From NCBI GenBank assembly GCA_964007475.1, contig OZ023274.1:89427213-89491212 (forward strand): DNA of 64,000 nt, written 5' to 3'. The translations under genes and the position numbers were made by a program. The notes under the pieces are model-generated. The model did no database searches, was not told where the DNA came from, and saw only the letters and a list, made by a program, of their open reading frames with translations. The DNA comes from Hybos culiciformis (lineage: Eukaryota > Arthropoda > Insecta > Diptera > Hybotidae). Numbering within the stretch: the stretch's first letter is position 1; every line of letters begins with the position of its first letter. Below, one piece after another: positions 37,515-49,541 of the stretch.

Positions 37515-37870
37515 TATCACTTAATTTATTAGTTTTACTTACAAAGTTTACAATTTTTAATTAAGTTCTGTATTTGTGTTATATAATCTTTCTCATTAAT
37601 TATTCATATAGGTAGTTAGACCGCATCATGGATATATTAATATGTGAGCGTAAGCTTTATTTAGAATAAGCTTTATTTTTAATATACACTCTGAATTAGA
37701 TAGTACATTGTTTATGTTCGCGAGAATCTTATTTTACTTTATTTTTTAACTTATTTTAAAAAGTTGATAACATAAGAAGAATTTTGTTTAATGTTAATTA
37801 CTATTTAAAATATTTTTTTTTTAATAATAATAACAATTATAATTTTAAAGTCAACTTTAAGACTTTAAGT

Positions 37871-37923
37871 TTCTTTTGACATTTAAAAAATTAAAATCGA
37901 TGCACTGGTTCGCAAAATATGAG
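37871..37923. repeat. 53-bp direct repeat, copy 1
   Basis: It shares about 50 of 53 bases with 38066-38118, including ATTAAAATCGATGCACTG and TTCGCAAAATATGAG. Copies are 195 bp apart. The sequence looks like part of a dispersed transposon relic. Confidence 0.75.
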
Positions 37924-38065
37924 CTCTCAAAGTTGAGAAAGATAATTTTAAATATATATTTAGTATGAAAAAATCGCCTTTCGACAGTTTTTAGGCTCTA
38001 GCTCAAAAACCAAAAAATATTTTATAAAATAAATTTTTTTTAGATTAAAATTCATAAAATTACGC

Positions 38066-38118
38066 TTCTTTTCGCATTTAAAAAATTAAAATCGATGCAC
38101 TGATTCGCAAAATATGAG
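38066..38118. repeat. 53-bp direct repeat, copy 2
   Basis: This is the partner of 37871-37923; differences are two bases after TTCTTTT and one in CACTGATTC. Confidence 0.75.
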
Positions 38119-41100
38119 CAAAATATGATTCTTTCAATACTTTTTCAATTTGTTTGTGAATAATTGAAATCATCTTTCCATTATTATGTATTTTTATGGG
38201 TTTGAATGTCTAAAATTAACATATTTTTCTGTAGACTTATTAATTATACAATTCCTTAATAAATAGTATCTTACCTGGATTTATGCTTAAGTAATTTTCT
38301 TTGTCAGAATTTTTTTTACTCATTGAAATTGAGGTTTTAAAATAATTTTTAATGATATTAAAATTGTGGAAAATTTGATATCGTACACACTAACGAGATT
38401 TTGTTGCCGCATACATATAAACAACATAATATACTATTTCATGAATCTATGAATCTAGATTTGTATTGGAATTAATTAAATTAATAAATGAAAATTATTG
38501 GGCTAAAAATTTAGTCTATTTTGAAAAAGTTTGAAATTTTCAAAAAATGATTCTAAACAAAATCTTCTTTTATATCTTAATAACGTTTAATTTAAATAAA
38601 GATAACTAATAAGGTCTTTAACAAATTTATGTTGAGATTAAAAAACGAAATTATTTTATCAATATCCATATATGAGTTTTTTTGCTCGATAATTAATATA
38701 TTTCCGTCATTTAGTTCTCTTTTTACCTTTTTTTTTCATAACTAAGTACTTGTCAATATCAATGATATTTGTTTTTTTTTAAGTATTTTCTTTAAAAAGA
38801 ATAAAAAAATGATTTAATTAATTTTTATTTTTTTTCTAAATTTAAACTTTCGCTAAACTTTTTTTTTTCTGATGTCTGTGAAATAAATTCAAGGATTTAA
38901 GAATATTCTTTTGTTCTTTGCTTTACATTTTATCCTCGTCTGTATATATTATGTTCTAAAACCATAAAAGTTCAGTGATCTGAAATGGAAAATAAAAATA
39001 AAAAAAAAAAAATAAAAAAGTGAAAAGTCCGCTTTTTGATTCTGAAGTTGACAGAATTTTTTATGTTGTTTGCATATATATAGAATAAAATTCTCAATTT
39101 TTCACATAATACGTATTTTAGTATGGGCTTTTACATTAAACTCTATTTATTCGGGAGTTTTTCAAAACGTCCAGCTTTATATTTGTTAATTAAAATTTGA
39201 AAGCTTTAAGCACAATGTAACTTATAATCATAATGTAATATTATTTTTTTGTATTATTTTATTTTAATTTAAATTCCAAATTTCAGAGCTCTCTATATCT
39301 CACCCTTATGGCTCTTTGGAATTTTGAGCCTCAAGTTTGAAATTTTAGTTTTAAGTTTATAAATTTTTTAATTATTTATGGTATTTTCAAAATTTTAGCT
39401 CTGTCTACTACCTTAATATTACATTTTTAAATATTTTAGAAATGTTATTTTTGCTTTTAGGCTTACAAATTTTTAATTCTACAAATTCTAGATTTTGAGC
39501 CACTATGTTGTTAAAACTGAAATAGTATAGTTTTTAAAATTGAAATAGTACAGGCTGTGTTTGGATTTAAAATAGTATTGAAATCTGGATTGATTTGACC
39601 TAATGATTGTCAAATCTCCAGCGATTTGCGGCATCTAAGAGGTTTGGTGCTTTGTCATATTTTATGTAGAAAACTAGTGGAATTGTTCCAAATTATTTGG
39701 GACTCATTCTTTAATTCTTGGAAAGCTTTTCTAATTAATTTTCAAGCATAACTTAAGCTTTTTCGGTAATTTGTCTTAATACTCAAGGTTTTTTCTATTG
39801 TAATTTAATCAATAGTTCTCGAATTATTTCAATGAATTTAAGACTATAGATAATGTACTTTATACATTTAAATCAGCAATATTTTACAGTCTTAACCAAA
39901 GTTAAATTAAATATGACTTCTCAAGAAAAATTAGCATGGCTCTCTTAGAGATTTTAACTAAATATATATTAAAAAATGAAAAAAAAACCCAAAACATATA
40001 AATTTTCAATCAAAAACTTTTCAATAGCTTTGGCCCATCCTAATTTTTTTTTTAACTAAAAAATTTTATGAATGAAAATCTTTACTGTAAGACGAAAAGA
40101 TTTATTGGCTTTATTTCCCTAGAAAAAAAAAGTGAGATTAAAACTTTATGTAAAAAATTTGAGGTCAAGGTCTAGTTAGAAACAAAATTTTAAGAAAAAA
40201 GTAATAGTTTAGTTGTTACATGCAAACAAAAAAGTTATGTGTTGAAAACATTTGTATACGATACGTTTAATATAAATTATTAATCAATTTTTATTCAAAC
40301 CTATTAAACCTTCTAAAGTCTTTAATTTTATTTTCTCCTTTCTTAACAGTCAAAATTACAATGTATTCTAAAATTTATAGATAATATTAAAGGAACATAG
40401 TTTTATAGATCTTACTTCTTAATCATTGGTTGAAAAATAGATACAATGAAAAATAGGACTACTACGCTGTCGAAGTGATTCTGCTATCATTTCGTTCGTT
40501 AATTAATACATATTCTTATAAAAGAATACACAATCTCATAATATATACAACAATATAATTAAAACTGTTTCTGCTCAGCATAATCTCATTTTTTAATATT
40601 TATACTAACTTCAATTCAGTAAAATAAATTTTCTCATTAATTTTATATTCTTTTATATGATTAAAATTTAATAAAGTTAAAATAAAAAAAAACAGATAAT
40701 CTGAACAGAAAATAAATAGGTAAAACAAAAAAAAAATTAAAAAGAAAAATGCATGAAACCTTAAAATACATAAAAAAAAAATTATATATTTGTTAGCAAT
40801 GCGCCAATCAAAATTCTTGTTTGCGGAACTCACAGAAGCATCTCTAAAATAAAAAAAAAAAAAAAACTTAAAAGTTGAAAACAATTTACGAGGATAAGAA
40901 AAACAATGCACCACCAAGTTTTAATAAACAATAATCACATAAAAGTGGAAGGACAAAATTAGGTACCTATATTTTTGTTATTATTATCTTCAGGTTAAGC
41001 AATATAATATTATTATTATTATATGAAAGGCACACAGGGTTCTATGTACAAACACATTCAGGGGAATATAACGCGAAAAATTTCCAGATGAAAAACTAAA

Positions 41101-42166
41101 AGAGCACGAATAAGTACAAAAAAAAAATGAGAAAAACAAGTTAGGAAAAACTTATTGCATATTGCACAAATAATATCTCGGAAGAAAGTAATGATTATAC
41201 AGTATCCATAGGTTGACGATGTTCAATAATAAAAAAAAAAATTTGATTTTGATTCCATAATAATTGAAAATCCGTCATATCTAATGTTTTTCAAGTCCAT
41301 GTCTGATATTATAAAAATAATGTTAACCTTGAACAGGACCTAAAAGTAAAGTAAAATTTGACAAAAAGGAATCATATTTTACTCTTCCTGAATTAATTTA
41401 TTGAGTGATTTTGTTTTTAAAATGGATTGGATCATTTTGATAACTTCAAGAGCATTTAGTTTTCCTACAAAACGAAAATGGATGCGGGAAGAAATTGATT
41501 TAAAATATATTAAAAATAACAAGAGACGCATTTTTGAATTATTATATAGTTTCAGTTTTTGAATCAGGTATCAATTTTTTATGACTGTGTAACTTTGATT
41601 TCAACATTTACATAGTAGTGTGAACTTTTTTGTTACAAAACAATTTTTTTTGTTGATATACTCTTTAAACATAAATGTAATAAAATTTCTGAAGGATATG
41701 CAAAAAAAAAAAAAAATAAAATCATTAATATTTTTTTTTTAATATTTTTTTCTGTTCAGAAAATAATTTCAGTTAGAATGTTAGACTTTGGCAAAAATAA
41801 TAAATTTTTTTTTAACCAGATATTCATTTTCATTTTCATTCTATATGCTGATTCATATTTGAAATTGAATGAAATTCTGTCGTAATGATTTTTAAACTAC
41901 TAGGCTATAAGAATGTTCGAAAATCTCAATTTCTATTTTTTATTTAAGTATTTGGATCTTTTAAAACATAAATGTTTAATTGTATATTATTTTTAAGGAG
42001 TGAAATAAAATATATGAAAGATACTAATCGTCTACATTATAATATTATTATTGAATGATACTATCGAATATAGAATATGTATGTGTAGCATACATAAAGA
42101 AACTTACTCTGTAAAAACGAACTCAAATATTATATGTACATTTCTATATTTGTTTGTTTTGTTCAG

Positions 42167-42235
42167 CCAGGTTGTCACGTACGCACTGTGTACGAATATT
42201 CAGGCATTAATAATTGCCGTCAAGGTGGTTTGTAA
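42167..42235 (+). CDS. Candidate orphan exon (weak)
   Basis: After TTTGTTTTGTTCAG a less AT-rich stretch encodes 22 residues starting PGCHVRTVYEYSG and ending NNCRQGGL before TAA. A donor (TTT|GTAAAT at 42231) could instead continue the frame. A second frame is also open, so this may be chance. I do not recognise the product and see no partner exon. Confidence 0.2.
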   Translation, partial: PGCHVRTVYEYSGINNCRQGGL

Positions 42236-44143
42236 ATAGATTCGCTCGCGTAGAATCGGCAACGAAAACAAATACTTGGAACCACATGTGTGTAGTAGAA
42301 TTTTGGAGAGCAGAAACATTAATTAAGAAAATGAAACAAATACTTTATTATCTGTTATAGTGAGTACTCAGATTTCGCATCATTATGATTTTTATGAATA
42401 CATAAGTCAGTGATATAAGAATAAATATTTAAGTTTTTTTTTTCGTATGCAATAAATACATTTTTTTTTTGATTCCCAACGGACACTGCTGTTGTAATGC
42501 TAAAATGAACCTAAATAATTCGCAAAAAGTTTCGTAAATTATTTTAATCTGTCTTTTTTTTTCTGGAATTACGACGGATATGATTTGACGTTATATTAAA
42601 GGGTTAATATTATACATAGATTGTTAAAGGAAGAACAGTTTGAACTCACAAAAACAGGGTTCAATAAATGCACTCAATACATTAATGATAGCACCAGCCT
42701 CTTTGAATTGTTTTTAATTAAATCGAATCCAATCCGAGTTATGCATTTATATGATTGCTGATATTTAGTTTTAAAACGGAACAGTATCTTAGAAAAAAAA
42801 GTAATGTTACGTTAACTATATTTCGATTTAAACTACTTAGCTTTAATACGTCTACAATCGCTCTCTATCAGAGTATACAATTATCATAGAAATACGATCT
42901 TAGCACCCAGTTTGATTCCCGGTTAATATCTTGGGCTAGGTTTTTTAAGTTAATTTTGGTATTAAAAATTTGTTCGATCGATTACGAGTTCGACTAAGAG
43001 CTAAAATTGCGGGATTTATGAAAATTAGAAAAATTATTTTAAATAGAACAAGATTCTCTATACATCAATCAGTTTTCTTTTATATCAATGATAAAAGGCT
43101 TTAAATTTATTATTATGAAGTCACACTCAAGTACATTATGTAGTTATTATATCAAAAGCTGAATTTTAAGATAAATTAATAAATATATTTAATGAAAATT
43201 ATACTCATATAGATCTCTAAAGATTTTTAAAATAAATAATACATTCATTAAAAGTGAAAATAAAACTTATATTAAATTTATTCCTTTTTTCTATAAAAAT
43301 AAATAAATAAGCATTGAAGGCAAATTCCTAATTAGCAATTCGTAATCAATAATGTTAAATATAACTAAAATTTCATTTTCCGGTAAAATTCTGATCATTT
43401 CTAACATTTTTTTTTTCACCTTCTTTTCTTATTTTAACTCTGTAATAAAAAAAATTTTAAATATAATATAAATGTCCTTTTATTTTCCTCATTTTTGGCT
43501 TACCTAATAATATTAATTTGGACCCTTTTTTGGGTTTTTTTTTTTTTGCTATTCTGATATTTTAATATTGAACTCAACATTTAGAGAAACATTCGAATTA
43601 TTTCTTCCTATATATTTAAATAAGCATCTCTTTTTGTGTTAAACCCTTTCATTAATTATATCTTTGGTCGTTATATTTTTTTCTCTATATTTTCTTCTCA
43701 TTTCATATAATTTTATAAGAACCAAATTGAATAATAAAGGTTTTTATTTAAATTTTTATGTATTTTTATTCTTCAGTTTGTACACTTAATAATACATGGT
43801 AGTTGAATTTAGAAATTATTTTGATAAAGGATTTTAGGATTTTATAATATCTGTTTAGAAGTAAATAAAATAAAGTGAGGAATTTGATATGAATATGGCA
43901 TTTGATCCTATCGACTATTAAAGAACCATCAAGTGTAGTAAAAATAATCATGGTATGAATTAATATTGATTTTTGATGTAAGTGTGTCTCAACAAAGCTT
44001 CTTGCTTCTGCTGAATCTAAAAGGGTTTTCAAATTTCAGAGTAATTTTTATTTCTTTGGCAAGTGTTTTGGTTTTATCGAAATAATATATACTTATGCTA
44101 TTTTTTAATCAAATTTGACTTTTTTCATGCTAGTGCTAATTAT

Positions 44144-44176
44144 ATTATACGGAAAAATTAAATTTTTCCGTATAAT
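44144..44176. repeat. Perfect 33-bp palindrome
   Basis: Two 16-bp arms (ATTATACGGAAAAATT and its complement) flank a single A. It has no coding context. Confidence 0.8.
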
Positions 44177-47100
44177 AATTATTTCTTCATTCCGCCCAAT
44201 GTAAGTTATTTCAGTGTTCAGAACTTAAAGTCATCGAATTTAATCATTAAGTTAACTTTATTATAATTGTAAAGGAATTTATTTATATAAAGATGTTTTA
44301 CTGAATTTATAGCTTGAAATAGATTGAGCGAAATATGCATATAAACTTGATAAATATTTTGATAATGGGTTAAATGTAGATAGTGTATATGTTTATGATA
44401 GAGTAAAACTAGGTATATTGCCAAATATTTTTGATTTCAATAATTCTAAATAAAACTTTCGGAAAAAAAAATTTCACAATAAGTTGGTATTTTTTTATTT
44501 AATTTTGAATTTTAAACTTTTAATGATTATTTAATTCTTATAATACTTATTACATATAATTATAATTTTTTCACGGATTAATACAGCAATTCCACCAAAT
44601 TTTACATTATTTCCATAATGAAAGCATAATTATTATGATCAAATGAATTAAATATTAAACTATATAAAATTTTTATAACATAAGTTTGCAGATTTTGTTC
44701 TAGACTTCAAAAAATACTATAGATAGATTTACATTTTATTTATTTTTTTCCATACACCTTCATTATCATAATTTGAAATTGTAATCTTAAATTTGCATAT
44801 TATTGTTAAGTCATTAATTAAAAATGGTTTGATGTCGTTCTGTTTTGGTCCGTAAAGTTTATTTATATTTATTTTTATTTTTATTTATTTATTTTTTTTT
44901 ATTTCTTACAAGTATTGTGTAACCAATCTTTGACTCATTTAATATACAATTAAAAGTGTATATAGTTGTGTGCTGTATGTATTTTTTGTTTAATTATTTT
45001 TCTTAGGATTTATGCAAAATATGAAAAATTTGAATATTTTGTTTTTTATACAGAATAATTTTTTTTTATATATATATTTTTTCTAAAAGGACTTTAGTTA
45101 GAGTTGGAAAATAATTCTTTGAAAGAAATAATATTGATGCTTACTTAATAAGAATTAAATATTCCTGGTTTTTTTTTTATAGAGTAAATAATAATATATA
45201 TACTTATAAATTTATATACTTATGTAGATATATTTTTGACATTTATTTTGGTAATTTTTGTTTACTTTAATTATTTAATTAAATTATAATAATTAGTTCA
45301 ATATAATTAATTTTTTCAGCGAAATATTTTCACATCTTAAAGATGGTGAAAAATTTAAGGAGATTGTTTGAAGCTTGTTTAAATTTGTATCTCGACTCAA
45401 TAGTATAGAGTTTTTAAAATAATATTATAGAAATTATTTGGTCTAACTTATTTAATAGTAATATATATTGGATCATCATATAATATTGTGTAAATTACTA
45501 TTATTTTTCTTGTTCTTTTCAAAATAAATTATAAATACTATTTATGTTAATGTTTTAATTAAAATTATATTTGCTAGAATATTTTCTACATAATTTTTAA
45601 GCTTTGAAATTATTACGTCTTATCTAATAAAGATAATTTTTCTTGTAATTTAAATAATTTATATTTCAATATATTTTATTTTCCTATTTCTCGTTATCCA
45701 CTTTTAATACCTTTTGCATTATGTAAGACAAAATCTATTTTTTTTATTACATTCATTATTTAATAAAATACGATACTTGTACCATGACAACATATATGTA
45801 CATTTTTAGTCAATTCAAATATCTCTGAGGAATTTGAAAAAATAATTTTTAAAATATAATAAGTATAGAAATTGTAATATTCTTGAAATTAATATACATT
45901 TCGGCTTAGTTAACTAAACTAAAAGAAAATTTTAACATTATTGGTTGCATATTCGTAGAATTAAAGAATTTATAATTTATTATTGATTGATTTTAGCTTT
46001 AAAATTATATATTAGAAATAATATTCGATTTAATTCAATTATAGATATTTATTATTGTGGAATTTTATGGTATTAAAGGAAATTTATGCTTAAAAATTAA
46101 TTTGTATATTTTGTTGTTCATTATCACAATAATGTTTACAATAATTATATAGTGAAAAGACACTGTAGTTTCTTGGAACTTAATTGATTGAAATACCTGA
46201 CTACAGACTACTTGATTGTAAGTCCAAGCCTTTGATTGTTTTTTTAAAGGATAAATAAATTTTGAAAGGATACGGCGATAAAAAACTATGATCAAAAATT
46301 AATGTATTCTATTTTGAATCTATAAAAATAATAAATTCATATGATTTTTCTTATATTTTATTGATTTCAGCAAAAAGTTCAGTCAATAGAAAAAAGGAAA
46401 TTACGAACTACTTTTTAAATTTTTTTTTTTCTGATAAAAAATTTATGTAGATTTTTTTTTATTTTTATTTTATATTTTTTTTTTCAAAATGGCCAAATTA
46501 AAAAAAAAAAAATTGTAGATAATTTTTTCTTAAAACCCTTTGGTGCTTATTAACACACCAAAAATTGTATTGCCTCCACAATAATCTCTTCTTATAATTC
46601 TTTTTTTTTATCTATATATCATTTTGGTACCAAAAACACGGTGGCTGGAACACTAGCTTTTCCTCCTAAAAAAAAAAATATATAAAGAAAAAAAATTATT
46701 GTTTATATGTACATTTATTTATATAACGATGCATATTTACGTTTCTCTGTTATTGTTTAAAAAATAAAAATTGAAAAAGAAATCGAAAAGAAAAAACATA
46801 AAACAAGCAGTGTTCAGAACAGAATTTTCATCCTCATACGTTTATTTTCCTAAATTTTTTTTTTTTTTTTGTACCAATTTTCGTGAAAGTTAAAAAGAAA
46901 ATAATAATAAAAACTTTTATTTTTAATTTTTTTAGTTAACATATATTTTTTATCCAATTTTTCATATTTCTGATTTTTGCTAAGTATACAAATGTTTGTA
47001 TTTCGGATATAGAAGAAATAGATTGTCGTACTGTGTCCTTCTAATGATTTTGGCTTATCAACAAGAGTTAGATTCAATAATTTGCCCAATACATTGTATT

Positions 47101-47931
47101 AATAATTTGTCTAATTCTAGAACTTATTACTATCTTTGACTATTGTTTTATATATAAATAAATATTTAAAAATGAAGTTGGAATATTTCTATGTTTGATG
47201 GATTGAAATATTATCTTAATTATCAAATTATTTTTTTTTTAATAAAGGCTATTAAGCAGGATAAACAAATCTTATTGTCATCAAAATAGTTAGTAGTGAA
47301 TAAAAAATTATAAAAAGCTTTCAAAAGCTTTATATTCGACCAGCAATTATAAAACCTCAAAAGTTATGTAAATTAGTACTTATGGTGACATCTATGAAAA
47401 GAATGTTCGTGGTCTTCTATTATATTAAATATACAAGGCTAATATATTTTACGTTTCTATGACGTTTAACGTTTGACGTTATTAAATTAATAATAATTGA
47501 ATATTTTTTTTTAAATTATAATCAAACGGTACTAAATTTGTCTCAACATCATGTTATTGGTTTTTTTTTTTTTTACAATTTTTATAATTCAGAATTATCT
47601 TGTTACGTTGAAATCAGCAATGTCCTGGATGGTTTTATGTATATACTAACTTAATGATAATCGTTTAAGAATGAAAAATCGTTAAATGTTATTTGTAATT
47701 TGTTAATTTTGTCTCATATGGCTATTATAACTCTATATATAGTTCTCTACTAGTATATGGACAAACAAGGATATAGCGAAATATAATCAATTTTTATCAA
47801 AATAGAAAATTCGTTTATATTTTTTTTTATTTGGTATAATTTTTTTTTTTTTTGCTTTTTCACCGTTTTAACCAAGTTTTTTTTTCTTTTCTTTACATTT
47901 TTTCAAAAAAAAAAAAAAACCATAGTAAAAT

Positions 47932-48001
47932 TTATTCACCCCGTAAATTAATCCTGTAGGCATCATTTTGCTCTTTATGACCAGCTACACATTTCTCATA
48001 C
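47932..48001 (-). CDS. Candidate terminal coding exon of an unknown gene
   Basis: On the minus strand TTTTGATTTTAG precedes one base and 22 codons ending in TAA. The peptide begins YEKCVAGHKEQ and ends AYRINLRGE, a composition unlike the Lys/Asn/Phe-rich chance frames around it. An AATAAA overlaps the stop codon. Upstream exons would lie at higher coordinates, but I could not find any I trust. The product is not recognised. Confidence 0.3.
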
Positions 48002-49085
48002 CTAAAATCAAAAATAATAAAAATCATATATACTCTTATATGCATACAAAATAATATATATAATAACTCAAACCTATATACGAATGAAAATTTTTATTTG
48101 AATTTGGAAGTGTGGAAAGCTGTATACATATCTGCACCCTATATATGTTTTACACCTTGTATCTTGTATGTTAACTTGGAACATGTTTTGTTTTTATTGT
48201 TTGTTTTAAAAACATTACATGCATATTTTTATAGTTCTTCCTTTTTCTAGTTTTACTATTTTTATTTTGTTTATTTTTTATTTTTTTTTTATATTTTTTT
48301 AAATCGCGTTTTTAATTTATATTCTGTTTTTCACTTAAATTGTAAAAATTTCTTATTTATTAAATTTTTCCTTCATTGGTTGTTGTATATAAAAACTTTT
48401 TTTTTAAAGATTTCTGTAACCTATTCACGTTATTACGTTGAAATGTAGGTATGTAATTGGCTTTTTTGGAATAATAATTTCACTGTGTGCCCACTACTGT
48501 TCTTATTTAGAGCCTTAAAGTGATGTGAAATATTTTAACAATTTCTGTGATGTTCTATGATAATTGAAAATTTCTAATCTAAGGAAAAAAATTAATAGGA
48601 AGTTGAAAATTATTTTTATTGACATTTTTCGCCCCATTAAAACTCTGTTGATATTGTGTTAAGAGCGGGAAAATATACTTACCATTGTAAGTATTGTTAA
48701 TATCATTGTAAGTATTGTTAATATATTAATATATTAATATATCAATTTCCAATTAAATTTTAAAAAATAATAATTTGTTTTTTATGATAGTTGCAGTCTG
48801 AAAGATTCTCACGTATATTTTTAGGATTGCTATATTTTGAACAGAGCAATTTTCTTCAAAATGGAGTTTTAGAAATTTTGTTGTTAATCGAGGATTTGTA
48901 AATTTGCGAAAGAGAAATAAGGTACTTTAAATGCCAAATTATTCATAATATAAAATAGTTTTCCATCATTAAATTGATAAACTTCGAGAAAATTAATTGT
49001 GAATGTATTCCAAAAAGTATTCTGCATTGAGAAAACCCCCAATCAAGGTGAAATTAATATTTGCGTTGAATTATAGTAGATTTTA

Positions 49086-49264
49086 TTGTATATGTAAACT
49101 AAATTTGTTATTAATTAAGAGTTCTGTATACACAAAAATACATTGACACGAGTCAATACTTATATCACGAGACCGAAGGTCGAGTGATATAAATTGACAA
49201 GTGTCAATGTATTTTTGTGTAAATACAGAACGAGTTATATAACAAATTTTGTTTACATATCCAA
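49086..49264. mobile_element. Palindromic MITE flanked by TA
   Basis: Almost the whole 179 bp is one inverted repeat, from TTGTATATGTAAAC at the left to GTTTACATATCCAA at the right, with GACCGAAGGTC at the centre. TA lies on each side (49084-49085 and 49265-49266), as in Tc1/mariner insertions. It has no coding capacity. The arms include ACATTGACAC and ACACAAAAATAC with their complements and few mismatches. Confidence 0.8.
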
Positions 49265-49417
49265 TATACTGTTTTAATGCGTAGGGGCGAGGTAGTTGCA
49301 AAGAGAGAATAATTTTTCTTCTCATTTTTTCTCATTTTTTTTTTTGTATTTGGCTGTATTGAAATATTGTGAGAGATATTATGTTTGTTTAGGCATTACG
49401 TAATATTCAATACGAAA

Positions 49418-49541
49418 CATCTAAATGATTTCATTATTTACGCTGATGCACCTAAATTTTTTCATTATATACGCTGATGCATCTAAATTTTTTCATTATT
49501 TACGCAGATGCATCTAAATGATTGCATGTGTATTGATGCAT
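49418..49541. repeat. 31-bp minisatellite, about four copies
   Basis: Units start at 49418, 49449, 49480 and 49511. The shared core is CATCTAAAT ... TTCATTATTTACGCTGATG; the last copy is degenerate. It lies about 150 bp from the palindromic element. Confidence 0.85.

Larger units (their letters stand above)
37515..47931. other. AT-rich intergenic DNA with sparse repeats
   Basis: Beyond the items listed separately I see no gene. A weak B-box-like AGTTTGATTCC lies at 42909-42919. The minus-strand open frame near 40800-40850 has a pyrimidine-rich acceptor but no convincing donor. Confidence 0.45.

Noticed and set aside
40800..40917. Minus-strand segment with a T-rich acceptor and a short GC-richer frame
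   Set aside because: No donor or sensible stop follows; the frame runs into Phe/Leu-rich AT sequence typical of chance.
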